Assembly (NCBI GenBank): GCA_964035545.1
Contig: OZ037768.1
Coordinates: 2,903,501-2,967,500, forward strand
Length of the DNA stretch: 64,000 nucleotides
From: Bugula neritina
Taxonomy: Eukaryota; Bryozoa; Gymnolaemata; Cheilostomatida; Bugulidae
Reading direction: 5' to 3'
This document shows positions 1 through 12,988 of the stretch, one piece after another (the first letter of the stretch is position 1; each line of letters begins with the position of its first letter). The translations under genes and the position numbers were made by a program. The notes under the pieces were generated by a model. That model was not told the origin of the DNA. It did not search any database and saw only the letters and a list, made by a program, of their open reading frames with translations.

Positions 1-189
1 ACATGTAAGGAGTTAGCTCCCCTATTAGTGGGCAGACAACTCTGTAGAAAGCTAATAATGAAAGAGGACAACTCTATAAAGGGTAATTGTGTGTATTATT
101 GATCTGCTAGAGTAATATTCAGAATATTAGCAGTACTCTACCAAATATAATCTGCAGAAGCTAAAATTCGGAGAGTAATTTTAAAGCTA

Positions 190-560
190 TTTTATCTACC
201 TGTACTACCTGTGGAGTATTACTACTGTACTACCTGTGGAGTATTACTCGTTACCTGTGAAGTATTACTCACTACCTGTAGGATATTACTACTGTACTAC
301 CTGTAGGATATTACTACTGTACTACCTGTAGAGTGTAGAATATTACTACCTGTGGAGTATTACTACTGTACTACCTGTGGAGTATTACTCACTACCTGTA
401 GGATATTACTACTGTACTACCTGTAGGGTATTACTACTGTACTACCTGTAGAGTACTACTGTACTACCTGTAGAGTATTACTGTACTACCTGTACTACCT
501 GTAGGATATTACTACTGTACTACCTAAAGATTACCACTCACTACCTGTACTACCTGTAGA
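190..560. repeat. Intronic minisatellite built on actacctgtag
   Basis: Degenerate tandem units of roughly 20-30 bp containing actacctgtRgRatattac. The array lies in the CFDP1 intron and starts about 37 bases past the exon 7 donor. Read on the gene strand, units contain CAG|GTAGT, which resembles a 5' splice site. Bases 1-190 show nothing recognisable. Confidence 0.8.
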
Positions 561-596
561 TATTATTCACAAACAAGTTAATAAGGTAGCACTGAC

Positions 597-3426
597 CTGC
601 CCTTGCTGTTGGCATGGTTTTTAAGTTCACTGGTTATTCCTTGTTCAGATTTATACTTTTCCCAGTCGAGTTTTGATTTATCCTGATAACACATGGCAAG
701 ATAGCTGTTACAGGAGTTATGTTTAAAACTTACTAAATCTGTCTTACATAAAAGTATTGTGTGACGCAGAAAAACACATTCTATGATATAAGAAGGTAAG
801 AGTACCTCACATGAATGTATTACGCAAAGTCTAATTATACCTTTTGGATTTTATTTTATATTGTAGAGCGTATATTTACAGTATACAAAGCATTATGTAG
901 GCAAGAATAAGTAAACATCAATCTTTATACAGACATAAAAGGTGTAGATGATGGAAACTTTTAAACACAAGTTTCTTAGTAACTAGGCACCATTTATTCA
1001 TATAATACATTGATGAGACATACGACACACACATATCAGCACTGACTAGTAGTCCTTAGAAATATTTAAAAACTTGTGAGTAGACATGCAGCATTAGGGG
1101 ATATTGTTTAAGGTCAAGGTTAAACTCACCAAGGTGCTTATTTTCTGCTTCTTAGATATGAACCCCAACACAGCTCCTAAGCCACCAGGCCTCTTTGTTC
1201 TGGCAAACAGAAGCAAATAGACAGCGACTGTATAGGATAGAACATATGGTCACTATATCATATTCAAACTTCATACAAAGGAAGACCTCACTAGATTGTA
1301 TTATAAGTCAGCAGGTGGGGGGGGGGAGGTCTCGCGTGAATGAGATGTTAGTGAACTCAGCATTTAGCCTTATTTTTTTAAAAAAAATTGAATGTAAGTT
1401 ACTAGCAGTACTAGGCCATAAAGTTCACTAAAACTAATTGATTTCATGAATAACCAATAACAGTGGAACTCACTGCCAAATAGTTAGATACATACGCAGA
1501 CGGCCCTAGTTGTGCTCCCAGGGTGCTAGTTGGTGGGTCTCCATTAGTAGTAGATTTACTTTCTTTAGTATCAGCTGCTATTTCCTTTTCCACTCTAAAC
1601 ATAATTAAAGCATAGAATAAGTGCCAGTGAAATCATATATAACAAGTTATACTACTCAATATATTGTAGAGTCGCATTGGGGTGAAACATGGCTGTGAGT
1701 AGAGAACTCCAATATCAACACTGAAACACACATGTATGAGTTCATTGCACTTTTACCTGACTGTCTCTCCGGCAAAATCAAACACTTTCGTGACCTTGAC
1801 AGTGCCTTTGGGTTTACTCACAGCCGGTGACCTTGACACAGTCTCTTTCACATCCACCTAAATATTAAGCAATATCCAGTTCAACAAACTTTTCTCAAAA
1901 ATATTATTGAGTAAACAATCAAAATACAAATTCTTTCACAAATAATGCAATATTTAATCTTTTCCAATTTACAGCATTTGAGTATATTATTTATACTCAA
2001 TCTCAAAACAGGAAGACAACTCCCATTAAAATCTTAAAAACAAGTTTTGTCAACTGATTGCTAACCACACACAACTAATACTGGTAGCTAACATTACAGT
2101 TAGACTGTTAGAGTATGAGGCAACTAAACCAATGTTACTAGCGAGACTAAAAAGAGTATTTGACCATGACTGTGTTTATATCTGTATAATCCAAGTTAGT
2201 GCATAAAATAGGAACACACTCAACATAGGTTTATGCTCAAAAAGTAACACAAAAATCAATTTGCTGGCTTTCTGAAGGTATGAAATAAGTAAATTCATTA
2301 GTCTATAAACTTACTTTCTAATACAAAAAATGAACAAGAATAATAATTGTATTAAAAAACAAACACTTGAGAACACAACAGAATTGCCAATACCTTTTTT
2401 TCTGGTGCTTTAGCCTTGGGTCCTACATCAGACAAAAAACTTGCCCATAATGCATCGGTTCTAGCCTTTTCCTTTACTTCTTTGGCAGCTGCTTGTTCAG
2501 CTTCCAAGTCTTTCCTGAGTTGCTCTGATTGCTCATCACTCACTCCTCTACCTCTCCCCAATCTGTGGACAATATCACTATATAAACCTGATTATCATAC
2601 AAAATTAGCTCCGCCTCTTTTACGTCTGCTATTAACTACTACATTAACAGGAAGACAACTGCTAAAGCAAGCGATTGTACGCTAAAAGACAATTTCTAAC
2701 AGCTGAAGAGCTTTTTGAATCTTCAAAGAACAGCATTTCTCCCATACACTTCATGTAACTATTAGTAAGTTCAACCTGGGGTTGCCTGTAGAAGCTGGCT
2801 TTTTGCTCTTCTTTTTTCGACTCTTTGATGCACTTTGACCTTCATTCTCATTGGCTACAAAGTCTTCATCCTCCCCAGAGTTATCTTCTTCACTAACTTC
2901 GTGTTCTAGTAGAAATACTTTACAAATTACCAAACAAAATCACCAGATTCCAAAATTTAATGCACCATATCTGAAATTATTATTTGAAGATCGTAAGAAA
3001 ATATAACATAATCAAGAAAAAAACACACATTTGATTCTTCAAAGCATCTATAAAGGTTCTGACCAAACAACTTTTTGGTGTCAATATAAAGCTTGAGGTC
3101 AGATTCAATGTAACATGAAATACGTGGATCTAAAACAAGGTCTATGGCATAAGAGAACAAAACAACAACATTGTATTTTTGAGGTATAAATTACCAACAC
3201 AGCAATATTATTTTTGCTCTTTTACATAATACTCTCTGTTACATAGCGCATTATTTAAAATAGTTTCAAACATTTTGTTGGTAGTCTTTTTGATGTATCA
3301 TACACCCTTAGTAAATTATATAATGTGTAGGAGCTCCTTACCAGATGGTACATAATCTTCATCTTCACTTTCATCGCTTTCATCAGAGTTTAACTTTTCA
3401 TTGTCAGCGAGTTTATCATCAGCCAT
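597..3426 (-). CDS. CFDP1: CFDP1/BCNT (Swc5 homolog), 3' end missing
   Basis: Coding exons on the minus strand: 3426-3342, 2905-2776, 2562-2394, 1857-1757, 1594-1496, 1199-1130 and 682-597. All junctions are GT-AG and the phases agree; the last exon lies left of the window. About 247 residues are seen. The N-terminus is acidic (Asp/Glu/Ser runs, EDEDYVPS), followed by a Lys-rich patch. DALWASFLSDVGPK near residue 110 and KVTKVFDFAGETV near 150 are family hallmarks. Exons 6 and 7 encode the start of the BCNT-C domain (KKQKISTL, KSKLDWEKYK). The start is the only ATG that opens this acidic N-terminus. Known family role: subunit of the SRCAP/SWR1 chromatin remodeller that deposits H2A.Z, acting in the nucleus. 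The intron after exon 7 holds a minisatellite. Ortholog call is firm; only the C-terminus is unseen. Confidence 0.93.
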
Positions 3427-3982
3427 AGATGGTGACTAACCACTGTTCAGGAGTAAACAAATTAGCTGAGTAATCAATTAGATTGGTTCATGTCCATGTT
3501 AAAGTAATTCTCTAAGTTTATGATTAAACTTCAAGTTTAAAGTCATAAGTTGACATTCGAATTACCACAATTCGTTATTAGACTTGAAGCTAGCAAATTG
3601 CTTACTTATAATGATATTCAATATTGGTTATAGCTGATGGCTGATACTGTTTGAAAAAGCTAAAATTCAAATATTTAAACAGCTGCAGTTATCAGTGATA
3701 ATACCAAGCATTTACGGTTCAGTGTTCAGTAATGGCATTTACATAGACTAATATCACTATCATACTGACTATCAGACTCAGTATCAGTATGAGTATCTGT
3801 GACAGTATGAGTATCAGTATCATACTGATACTCATACTGTGACTATGACTATGAGTATGCTAATAGTAATTGCTATTAGTTTATTTTTTCATTAATAATT
3901 ATAATAATTTTCATTAAGCCTAGCTGATGACATTTACTTATTAATATTAGTTACTGCTTGTACTTATAGTTATTCACTTTAT
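3427..3982. other. Intergenic, upstream of CFDP1; simple repeats
   Basis: This is the 5' flank of CFDP1. It is AT-rich, with a patch of (gtatca/gtatga)-type short repeats at about 3770-3860. No gene is recognisable, and no clear promoter motif could be assigned. Confidence 0.6.
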
Positions 3983-6590
3983 TATTATTATTACCTCAGT
4001 TGAGGTAGGACTTCCGCAGCAACTGGAAAGTCTATAGGGAAGCCTCTAGTGAAAACTTACATTGGACCAGGGTTAGCACTAGTTACAGCATTTGCTGTTT
4101 TGTAATTAGTTATTATATTCTCCGCGCATTTCACGAATTGTTCGTGGTAGAAAACTAGTGTGGAATAAGTTTTTCCTAGATGATATAGAGATAAGCTCTC
4201 CTCTGGCAGCTGCTCGAGTGGTTACAGTTACAAGTTCCCTGCCTTCAATTATTTCGTCATAGGCTCTGGATAGAGACTGGTGTTGATCCTCATTTTGAAG
4301 AATTCGGGTCAGCAAACACAGTCGATGATTTTTTCGTCTGTCTTCCAGCGACCGAAGTCCTAACTCATCCCTCGCCTCAGAAACACTGTCAGCACGTCCC
4401 TTCATATTGCTTATAAATCGTATGGCACTGTTCTGGACCAGCTCTATATCATGCACTTTACCCCTAGCCGCAGGATCCCAAACCACATCCGCATAATCGA
4501 GTATAGGCCTACATAGACTTGTATAAGCCAGTAGCTTAGCATCTTTTGGGGCATCATACATCAAATGCTTGATGCCGCCAAGAATTTTCCGGGACTTGGT
4601 ACACTTGTTATTTATGTGTTGATCAAACTTTAGGTTTGACTGGATGGTTACCCCAAGGTATTTAGTGCTTTGTACCCACGCAAGGCATGTGGTACCGAGT
4701 TTGTAGTGTGATATAGGGGTTACCTTACCAAAATTAATTGCTTGGCATTTCTGTTCATTGAAGGGCATTTTCCATTTTAGAGACCACTCATATACAGCGT
4801 TAATGTTAGTTTGGAATAGTTCTGCATCCTTAGTGGTGTTCACAGTTTGGTAAAGTAGAGTGTCATCAGCATAGAGGCTGACTTTACATGACAACAAATC
4901 CGGAAGATCATTTATATAGCACAAAAACAGGATTGGGCCTAGCACAGATCCCTGCGGCACTCCTGAGGTTACTCGGCACTTTTGAGAGCTTGCCCCTCTA
5001 AGTACAACAGACTGCTGTCGGTCGGAAAGAAAATCGAGTATCCAGTTAAGGAGGTATCCATTTATACCCGGTATCTCTTGTAATTTTTGGAGCAACATAA
5101 GGTGAGGTACCTTGTCAAAAGCCTTTTTGAAATCCATAACTACTGCATGGGTAGTATGTCCTTCATCGGCTGCTTTTACTAGGTTATGGTAGGTAACACA
5201 CAGTTGAGTTTGGCAGGACAGTCCTTTCCTAAAACCATGCTGTCGATGGTGAAGCACACTGTCAAGCTTTTCATTGAGGTGATGAAGCACGATGTGCTCC
5301 ATCATTTTACAGGGAATACTTGTCAGGGATACGGGCCTAAAGTTGTTTGGAGATTCACTGTCCCCGCCTTTATGTATTGGTGTGACATTTGCAAGTTTCC
5401 ACTGTTTTGGCAGTTTACCTGTGTCTAAGGAACTTTTGTAGATCAGAGCAAGACATCTAGCAGTACCCTCCAAGTCTATGAGCATGTCAGGCTTTCGAAT
5501 TCCATCAGGTCCTGGCGATTTTCCATTTGGCAAATTTTGGATGTTTGGCAACCCCTTCTGGTGTAACATCAATAGAATCTTGGGCATCGGTTTCGATCCT
5601 TGAGAAGTCTTCTGCCATAAAGCCCAGCTGGAACTGACTCTGGAAAAAAGTGTTCAACAACTCAGCGCATTGGACAGGATCTCCCGTCACTATATTTTGA
5701 TCGTCCTTCAGTACCAATAGCTCTTGTCTTTTGTTTTTGTCTGCTTTAAGCAGTTTAAAGAAAGGCTTTGAGTTCCCTCTTTTTAGTGGACGATATATTC
5801 TGTTTGTGTAAAAGGTTTTTCGTATTACTTCCAGCTCTTTCTTCCCGTCTCTTCTCAGTTTTTTGTACTGTTCACGATCAAAGCTATTTGAGCTGACTTT
5901 GGATCGCCTATGTGCCTTCCTTACTCTTTCTTTGATTTTCATAGCTTTTTTATTGAACCACTCTGGGACAGAGGGGTGGGGTGATTTCAGCTGCTTGATT
6001 GGGACGTGCTGACCAATACTTCTTTGTAAGTTTTCCGCGAAGAGATTCCACATTTCCTCTGGGTCCTCCAAAACTGCTAATGCCTCTGATGTTTTTTGCA
6101 TATCTTCCTGAAATGCTTCTTGATTGGCTTTCTTGTACAGCCTGAAAGTTTGTGGTTTTCTCAGGGTAGCGGTGGTTGCACTTTGGACATGAGTAATGAT
6201 CAATGAATGATCACTAAGACCTGGGCTTATGATCTCAGTGTCACATATAACGTTAGGCTGGTTGGTGCATATTAAGTCCAGCGTGTTACCAAGAAGGTGT
6301 GTTGATCCTTTTACCACTTGAGTCATTTTATGGCTATTTAGTACATTAAGAAAATTCTGATGAATCTTTTTGTATGGGGTCAAGGGCTTTACTGCTTTTG
6401 TATTCCAGTCAATCCCTGGAAAGTTCATATCTCCAACAAACAAAATAGTGTGCCTTTGATACTCTCTTTGTAGGTAATCCAAAATATCATTTATAACATC
6501 TGTGTTGGAGAGATGTACATAAGGTCTGTAGTAACAGCAGATGACCATTCGTGGTTGAATTTTCACTGCTACCACTTGATGATTATCATA
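3983..6590 (-). mobile_element. CR1-like LINE, 5'-truncated
   Basis: A non-LTR retrotransposon on the minus strand. The apurinic endonuclease domain lacks its N-terminal part and is followed by a reverse transcriptase with FRPVSLTS, DFKKAFDKVPH, SGVPQGSVLGPILF and YADDTLLY. The 3' end is a short (TAA)n tail at about 3983-3997, typical of target-primed integration. The 5' end near 6580 falls in AT-rich simple sequence and no ORF1 is seen. CR1/L2/Rex-type is inferred from the spacing and wording of the RT motifs; clade assignment needs a phylogeny. It sits between CFDP1 and SNAPC1. Confidence 0.88.
4106..6575 (-). pseudogene. LINE endonuclease-reverse transcriptase ORF, frameshifted
   Basis: Two overlapping reading frames encode one protein. 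The 6575-5505 frame carries the second half of the endonuclease (CCYYRPY, GDMNFPGIDW, GLSDHSLI) and the linker. The 5587-4106 frame carries the reverse transcriptase and C-terminus. The frames change near 5510-5590, just before the SPGPDGI block that opens the RT domain, so a single-base indel broke the ORF. The missing N-terminal endonuclease residues also make this copy unable to move on its own. The stop at 4106 is followed by a short 3' UTR. Confidence 0.85.
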
Positions 6591-7611
6591 TTCATATTGA
6601 TATTTATAATAGTTATTATAATTTATATCAATTGAAAATTAACATATGAATATTCGTAAGAATAATCATAGCCCATAGGATTCCGAGTAGGCAAAATTTA
6701 TATTGATATTCACATTGGTTTTGTAATACATTATGATTATAAAAGTAAAACTCCAACTCAAACTGTATTTATTTTAAATCTTTATAATTATTGTTAGAGT
6801 TCATAGCTTTTGTACTTGTAGTAGTAACACTAACATACTAACATAGAAATTTGTTTTTTATAGTAATATACTATGATTATTGAATAAGTTAGTGTCAATT
6901 AAACATTGATAGTGATACTCGTACTGCCTTCCTTTGTCATGTTTACAGCTTATTACTAATACTTATTATGGGAAAAAAGAGCTATTGAAGGTAGTGAATT
7001 GTGGGCGTGAGTTAATATTACTGAACGATGTACCTGTGTTCTTTTACTGAGTAAGACACGCCTTTAACCCCGAGAAGGCGCTATATATATTATACCTTTC
7101 AGACATGCTGTTTCCGGATTAGCTATATAGCAAGGTTTTCATCACTAGACTAATGATTAGGTAGCCGTGAATAATGGTCATTCATGCTCAATATAAACTT
7201 ATAATAAAGTTAGACTCTCAGACAGTGTGAGTGTAAATAATTTTATAGTTTCTTTTTGGACTGCTAGTTAACATGAACATCAGTATAACTGTAATTTAAC
7301 ATGAATATTTAAGATGTCTATTACATTTACTATTAGTATTATAATTACTATTACTATTACTATTACTATTAGTATTACTATTAGTATTACTATTAGTATT
7401 AGTATTAGTATAAGTATTACTATTCGTATTAGTATAACTTTAAGTATTACTCATTCATTGCTGTTGCATATTGATATTGATATTTATTTTTGTTAGATTT
7501 TTAAGCAGTAAATGTAATACTAATACAGTAATAGTTTTCAAAGATTGTGCTATTTGGGAGACTGTGTAACTTATCACTTACTATTCTCTTTAAGGTTGAT
7601 TTGTTGGTGCT
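6591..7611. other. Intergenic region upstream of SNAPC1
   Basis: AT-rich. A (TATTAC/TATTAG)n hexamer-like tract lies at about 7319-7455; the open frame across it is an artefact of the repeat. A GC-richer stretch at 7000-7140 with ctatatatatta at 7081-7092 could be a promoter, but this is weak. A probable non-coding first exon of SNAPC1 ends at the donor GCTAG|GTGAGT at 7640; the ATG at 7612 inside it is out of frame with the SNAPC1 protein. Confidence 0.45.
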
Positions 7612-8044
7612 ATGAGTAAGTGGCCACTCTTTCCTGCTAGGTGAGTTTCTATCAATGCAGGAAGTTTTCAAACTATAGGTACTGCTGACAAATTAGCAAT
7701 ATTTTATGACAGGTAACTACCATTTACAATAATAATAATGGTACTTACAAATGTTTTTTTATGAATGTCACACTTGGAATTGGTGTGAGAATTTCAGCCA
7801 TGACCCCAATTAGTGTTGCTATTGTGAGACTTGTGAGATTTTATGGTTTATCCATGTTTATATTTAATATTGATGGTGACATGCTAATGCAGAGTGATTA
7901 ACTCATCCTATTATTACTAGCATACATTATTATCTTTGAATATCATTTATTTACATTAGCATCAGTTATTTAAATGTGTGACTAATATATTTGTTAAAAG
8001 TCTAATTGAGATTTTCAACTGTAGGATATTCAGTAGTTGGCATT

Positions 8045-11000
8045 ATGACTTCTCGAAATCAAATACTGGCAGCTTTGAAGCCAGGAGCTGGCATGAAAGA
8101 AGATTTCAATATGTTTTTGCATCATTTTGTTGAAAAGAAGACATTGAGGTTAGTATTTCAGTTGGTCAATATATTATTGTGTTGTTTCATGATTTCTATC
8201 TCATGCTTTATACTCTTAACATGTTTTGAGTAATCTTTTTTGTCATGATCTTTCCTAGATAAGTAACAATAGTGTCTCTATACCTAGTCAGTCATTTCCA
8301 GGAAACAGGATGTGAATAAAAATTTAATATTGTCTGATTGTTTAGAAAATGTTCCAATTTCTATAGCTTTTGAAAACCTTGATTAAAATTGTTATTTTTT
8401 AAAGGGGAGTAGGTTTTATCTTATAAACATGTGTTTGTAGATATGAGGACTTTGCTGAACTGTGGAAAGAGTTACGGATGCCATATTTATTCGCCGGTAG
8501 AGTTGACGCGGAGCTCAGAGAGGTTAGTTCGGTTTGAAGTGTCGGAAAGCCGAGTCATTCAGCACTGAATCTTGCAGTCGAATGAATATAGTTATCAATC
8601 AGATGTATACAGTGTTGTGTCGGGTGTCTTCATTTGCTGACGTGTTGTTACAGGGCGTTGTATTTGCCTGTTCGTGTGCTATTGCAATGTTCAATTCATC
8701 AAACAATATTCAGACCAAGATATGCGCTATCTACCTGCTCTACGCCACATACCAGACACAATGCCTGTATCCCAAAGCTAAGGTAAGCTCTTCATTTATA
8801 CACAGTAATATCTGCACCTTGTGTGGATGGCAAAAACAGAGCTAACAGTAGTATACTTGAACCCAGCTTTATTTATACATGTAGAAAAACAATTCATCTC
8901 AGTAGCATGCAGTTGTTATAAATTTTTTTTATTTTGTTTCTGTAAAATAGTCAGCAATAAAAAATATTAAACTATGAATTGCCGTCATAAAACATTTCAA
9001 ATGGACTCATGTTTTTTTAAAAGACGATGTAAATGTATTTAGTGGTTTCCATGTAGTCTGTATGATATGCTGTTTAAAGATCATATGTTGGTATTTATTT
9101 TCAGATTAGAGTTACTTCCCCTCAGTTTGTTGCTCTCTCGAACTTTGTTGATGAGATGGCTGCTGAGCAGCATTATGATTTCGTTTTTGTCTTTACGAGG
9201 CTTAGAATGGAAAGAGCATTTCTTTACGTTGCTACACCAACTATTGTGAGTGCATGTCAAGACTCAAGATGCTATACTATTAGGTGTTGAAAATGTAACT
9301 CTGTGTATTCTTGTAAATGATAAGTGTTAGAAAAGTTTGGTATTGATTTGTCATTTCATTTAATGTACTATCTAAGTTCTATTATACCAATTGTCATTCA
9401 CAAGAAGATAGTGTGATAGACAGTTTTTGTTCCATTTTAAATATTTTGAATATTAAACTGTAATTGAGAAAAGAATTATTTTCTATGGAGTTGTCTTTCC
9501 ATTCGAAGTATTGTAAATACTGAGTGTGTTTGTAAACTGATAGCAAGGTAGGCTGAAGAAGAACCAGGCAGATGTGAGCAAAGTGAGAGATCTGCTGCCC
9601 ACGAGTATTGTCACCACTTTCTCTGACCTGTCCTTGGACCTGATAGAGGTGACTCATCCCCATATTACCTGCTCTCTCTCAGTATCCTACCTGCTCTCTC
9701 TCTCTCAGTATCCTACCTGCTCTCTCTCAGTATATTACCTGCTCTCTCTCAGTATATAACCTGCTCTCTCTCAGTATATTACCTGCTCTCTCTCAGTATC
9801 CTACCTGCTCTCTCTCAGTATCCTACCTGCTCTCTCTCTCTCAGTATCCTACCTGCTCTCTCTCTCAGTATCCTACCTGCTCTCTCTCAGTATATTACCT
9901 GCTCTCTCTCTCAGTATATTACCTGCTCTCTCTCAATATATTACCTGCTCTCTCTCAGTATATTACGTGCCCTCTCTCAGTATATCACCTGCTCTCCCTC
10001 AGTATATTACCTGCTCTCTCTATATTTTACCTGCTCTCTCTCTCTTAGTATATTACCTGCACAAAGTGTATCACCTCTTTCTCAGTTGACTGTTGAGAGA
10101 TTTTCAAGTTATTTCCTTAACTCAAGTCTATATATTTGAAAGTATTTATGTATGATGGTTTATTAACATATTTTAGTAAAAGCCTTTTAGCTGTTCTCCC
10201 ATAATGTAACTTCAATGTTTTCAGTAGAAAATTACTATTCCTTTGAGAAGTAACTAATTTTCCATTAGCTTAAATCACCTAAACTGGTCACCTAAACTCC
10301 AAGATCAGCATCATAAAGGATATAAACAAAAGACACAAGTTTTATCAGTTGATTTACTACCAACTCTCTTATTATTGACCCATTATAACACAACTGAGCT
10401 GTGTTCTAGGATCTGGCAGCTGTGAATGAAGAATACTATAGAGTAAAATGTGTAGCCACTAATCCTACCGAAACTTCTACATCTGAGGGTGTTGCTGTTC
10501 CCGCCACGTCACCTCATCCTTCAGTTGACTTGGCTAAGCCCGAGTTCATCAGAGATATCACCAGGTTAGAGCTGCAGGTTTACTTTGACGGGTTCTGTAG
10601 GTGTTACATGGGATACTGTAGGTGTTACATGGTATACTGCAGGTGTTACATGGTATACTGCAGGTGTTACATGGTATACTGTACGTGTTACATGGAATAC
10701 TGCAGGTGTTACATGGTATACTGTGGGTGTTACATGGAATACTGTAGGTGTTACATGGTATACTGTGGGTGTTACATGGTATACTGTAGGTGTTACATGG
10801 AATACTGCAGGTGTTACATGGAATACTGTAGGTGTTACATGGTATACTGCAGGTGTTACATGGGATACTGTACGTGTTACATGGAATACTGTAGGTGGTA
10901 CATGGGATACTGTAGGTGTTTCATGGGATACTGCAGGTACTACATGGGATACTGCAGGTGCTCCATGCTGCCATCTTTGTATCTTTGATGCTACAGGTTA

Positions 11001-12327
11001 TGGAAAACAAGTATAGCTGATTGTAGATCTCTCAGTATTTTTTTATTTTAGACAACTTGCTCAGTTTGACAACTGGAGAAAAACTGGACAATTGAAGAAA
11101 AAGGTATTAGCAATCATGTTTTATATTGCAGTGTATGCTTTGTACATATTCAACACTTTCTAAATAATCAACAGTATGATACCTGATTAATATTGTACTA
11201 AGTAGAACTTTGAAGGTTTGAGAGAAAATCATAACTTGAAATTTAAAGTTGATGCTAAGTTATGAATTAGCTACTTGTACAGTAATATTTCATTCAGTTA
11301 TGAGTTTCATATGGTTTGAAATGTTACTACTCTATGTAATATATATAGTTAAATTTTATCACTGTTTGCTGTCACTGTTTGCTGTCACATGCAGGTGTCC
11401 AGACGGAGGACAAGTGTCAGCGGTGTTACCACGTCTGAGTCAGAGGGAGATAATCTGTCCGACTCAGATTCTGCGCCAGACGTGCAGGAAAATGTGGGTG
11501 AGAAGAGGCGAAAGATCCGAGACAGGGCCTTTGGTTTCGTGGCAAGCGACAGGCGATCCACCCGTTACCGCAAGATGGTTTCTGGGTCTATAAAGTCACC
11601 GGATGAGGCGGCTGCATCTGCCAGGTCAGTCTACTAGTCTTCTTTTTGGTAAATGCTTCTAGTTTGGAAAAACTTTTCATGTAAAAGTTGCAGAAGTTGT
11701 ATTTGAAGCTCAACACAGCTATTGTACTGAAATGCATGTCTTAGCTGGCTGTTGTCTCCGCAGTTAAAGTTAGGGATTGCATCACACTATTTGTTGTCTA
11801 TATTCTTCCTGCAAGTTGTTTGTCTGCAGATGGGGGTGCTAACAGTTGTCTCGACGCGTTCAATCAAATCTGTCGGATGGCCCCAGTTCTTATTCATCAA
11901 CTTTTACTCAACTGCTCTGACTTGACTGTAATTCTTCCATACCTCTACCTCTATCCTTGGCACTAATTACATCACTCACTAGCATTACTTACTCACTCAC
12001 ATTATATGACTCACTAGCATTACTTACTCACTCACATTATATGACTCACTAGCATTACTTACTCACTCACAGTATATGACTCACTAGTAGTATAGTTATA
12101 CATGTTGCAGTGCCCAATCTCCCCCCAAAGCCACCAGAACTCAACGTAAACACAAACTCACTCTGCTAGAGATGGAAGATGTCACCAACACAAACACCTA
12201 TCTACAAACAATAACTGCGCCGTCTAGAAAGGGCAAAGGTAAACGTCATCAGAAGGCCAAGGTCCAACAAGTGGCAACTTCTGCTGTTCCCATGACTCAT
12301 GGCATGGAGAGTGGTAGTGATGGCTAG
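8045..12327 (+). CDS. SNAPC1: SNAPC1, snRNA-activating protein complex subunit 1 (SNAP43)
   Basis: Exons: 8045-8148, 8441-8522, 8654-8782, 9105-9245, 9544-9648, 10410-10564, 11052-11103, 11395-11624 and 12111-12327. They sum to 1215 nt, a 404-residue protein (human about 368). The N-terminal SNAP43 domain is clear: YEDFAELWKELRM, KICAIYLLYATYQTQ, KIRVTSPQF and FTRLRMERAFLYVATP match the human protein segment by segment. The C-terminal half (exons 9 and 10) is Ser/Asp- and Lys/Arg-rich and probably disordered. The ATG at 8045 follows an acceptor at 8024, so exon 1 is 5' UTR. Known role: part of SNAPc, which binds the proximal sequence element of snRNA promoters for Pol II and Pol III. Introns 6 and 7 carry minisatellites. 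Ortholog call is firm; exact start moderately so. Confidence 0.93.
9657..10065. repeat. Minisatellite, SNAPC1 intron 6
   Basis: About 20 units of 20-24 bp reading ACCTGCTCTCTCTCAGTATA with length variation in the (CT)n core. It starts 9 bases past the exon 6 donor. Each unit is a pyrimidine tract ending in CAG, so it mimics a 3' splice site on the gene strand. Confidence 0.92.
10594..10975. repeat. 21-bp minisatellite, SNAPC1 intron 7
   Basis: About 18 units of 21 bp of the type TGTAGGTGTTACATGGKATAC, starting 30 bases after the exon 7 donor. The period is a multiple of three and the unit has no stop in two frames, so long open frames cross it. They are repeat artefacts, not exons. Units contain CAG|GTGTTA, a donor-like string. 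Confidence 0.92.
11960..12085. repeat. Short tandem repeat before SNAPC1 exon 10
   Basis: Three to four units of about 35 bp built from tgactcactagcattactt and actcactcac. It ends about 25 bases before the exon 10 acceptor at 12110. No function assigned. Confidence 0.75.
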
Positions 12328-12988
12328 CGGTGCTGATACCTTTTGTGTTGACACCTTCTGTGCTGATACCTTCTGTATGCATTGTGTCAGATTCTAACAT
12401 TAATAGATTTAGCTAACTAAACAGATTTCCTCTGCATTTTTGACTTGCGTGTAACATGTTAAGATATACTGTAGTATTTTGTTGGTAAGGTGCTATTGTG
12501 TTCATGCTTAGTTGTGGGCTGCGTTATTTGATAAACTTGTATATTAAAATGTAGAAATGTAAATACAGATATAAATAAGGCATTATAAATAAGAAATTTT
12601 ATATTTTTAAGCAATGTATCGGCATTTCTGAAAATAGAGGTTAACTATATTCTACATTTACTATTTTTCTAAAATTACATAGTCAACTCGTATTATGCTG
12701 TATTCACAAAACCTGTGTAACTATCTACTTTTGTATTACATGTTTATGCAGTGTGTAAAGTTACCATAAATGAAAAAAAATAAAAATAAAATAAAACATT
12801 TTTAGTTATTTTTTTAATTCTGTTAATTCCGATAGCGATATAGAATTTATATTTTACAAAAATAATGTAAGAATTATACTATAAACATTATCAACATAGA
12901 ACTTGAGACTGGGGTTAGTCATAGTAGAGTGTCCTATGCTATAAACTGTATAATAGAATATATGCAATGGAATGTAGAGAAATGGCAG
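12328..12988. other. 3' flank shared by convergent SNAPC1 and TM-collagen 1
   Basis: AT-rich UTR/intergenic DNA between two convergent stop codons. AATAAA-type signals on the plus strand around 12570-12595 (ataaataagg, ataaataag) could end SNAPC1. An A-rich tract lies at 12770-12800. No further gene is seen. Confidence 0.55.

Noticed and set aside
7314-7496. Ile/Thr/Ser repeat frame
   Set aside because: Hexamer-like simple sequence, no gene context.
7612-7640. Coding first exon of SNAPC1 (MSKWPLFPAR)
   Set aside because: Spliced to 8025 it runs out of frame and stops; better read as 5' UTR.
10422-11016. Open frames with repeated CRCYMVY or GVTWDTV
   Set aside because: Produced by the 21-bp intronic minisatellite; the first includes SNAPC1 exon 7 and then runs through its donor.
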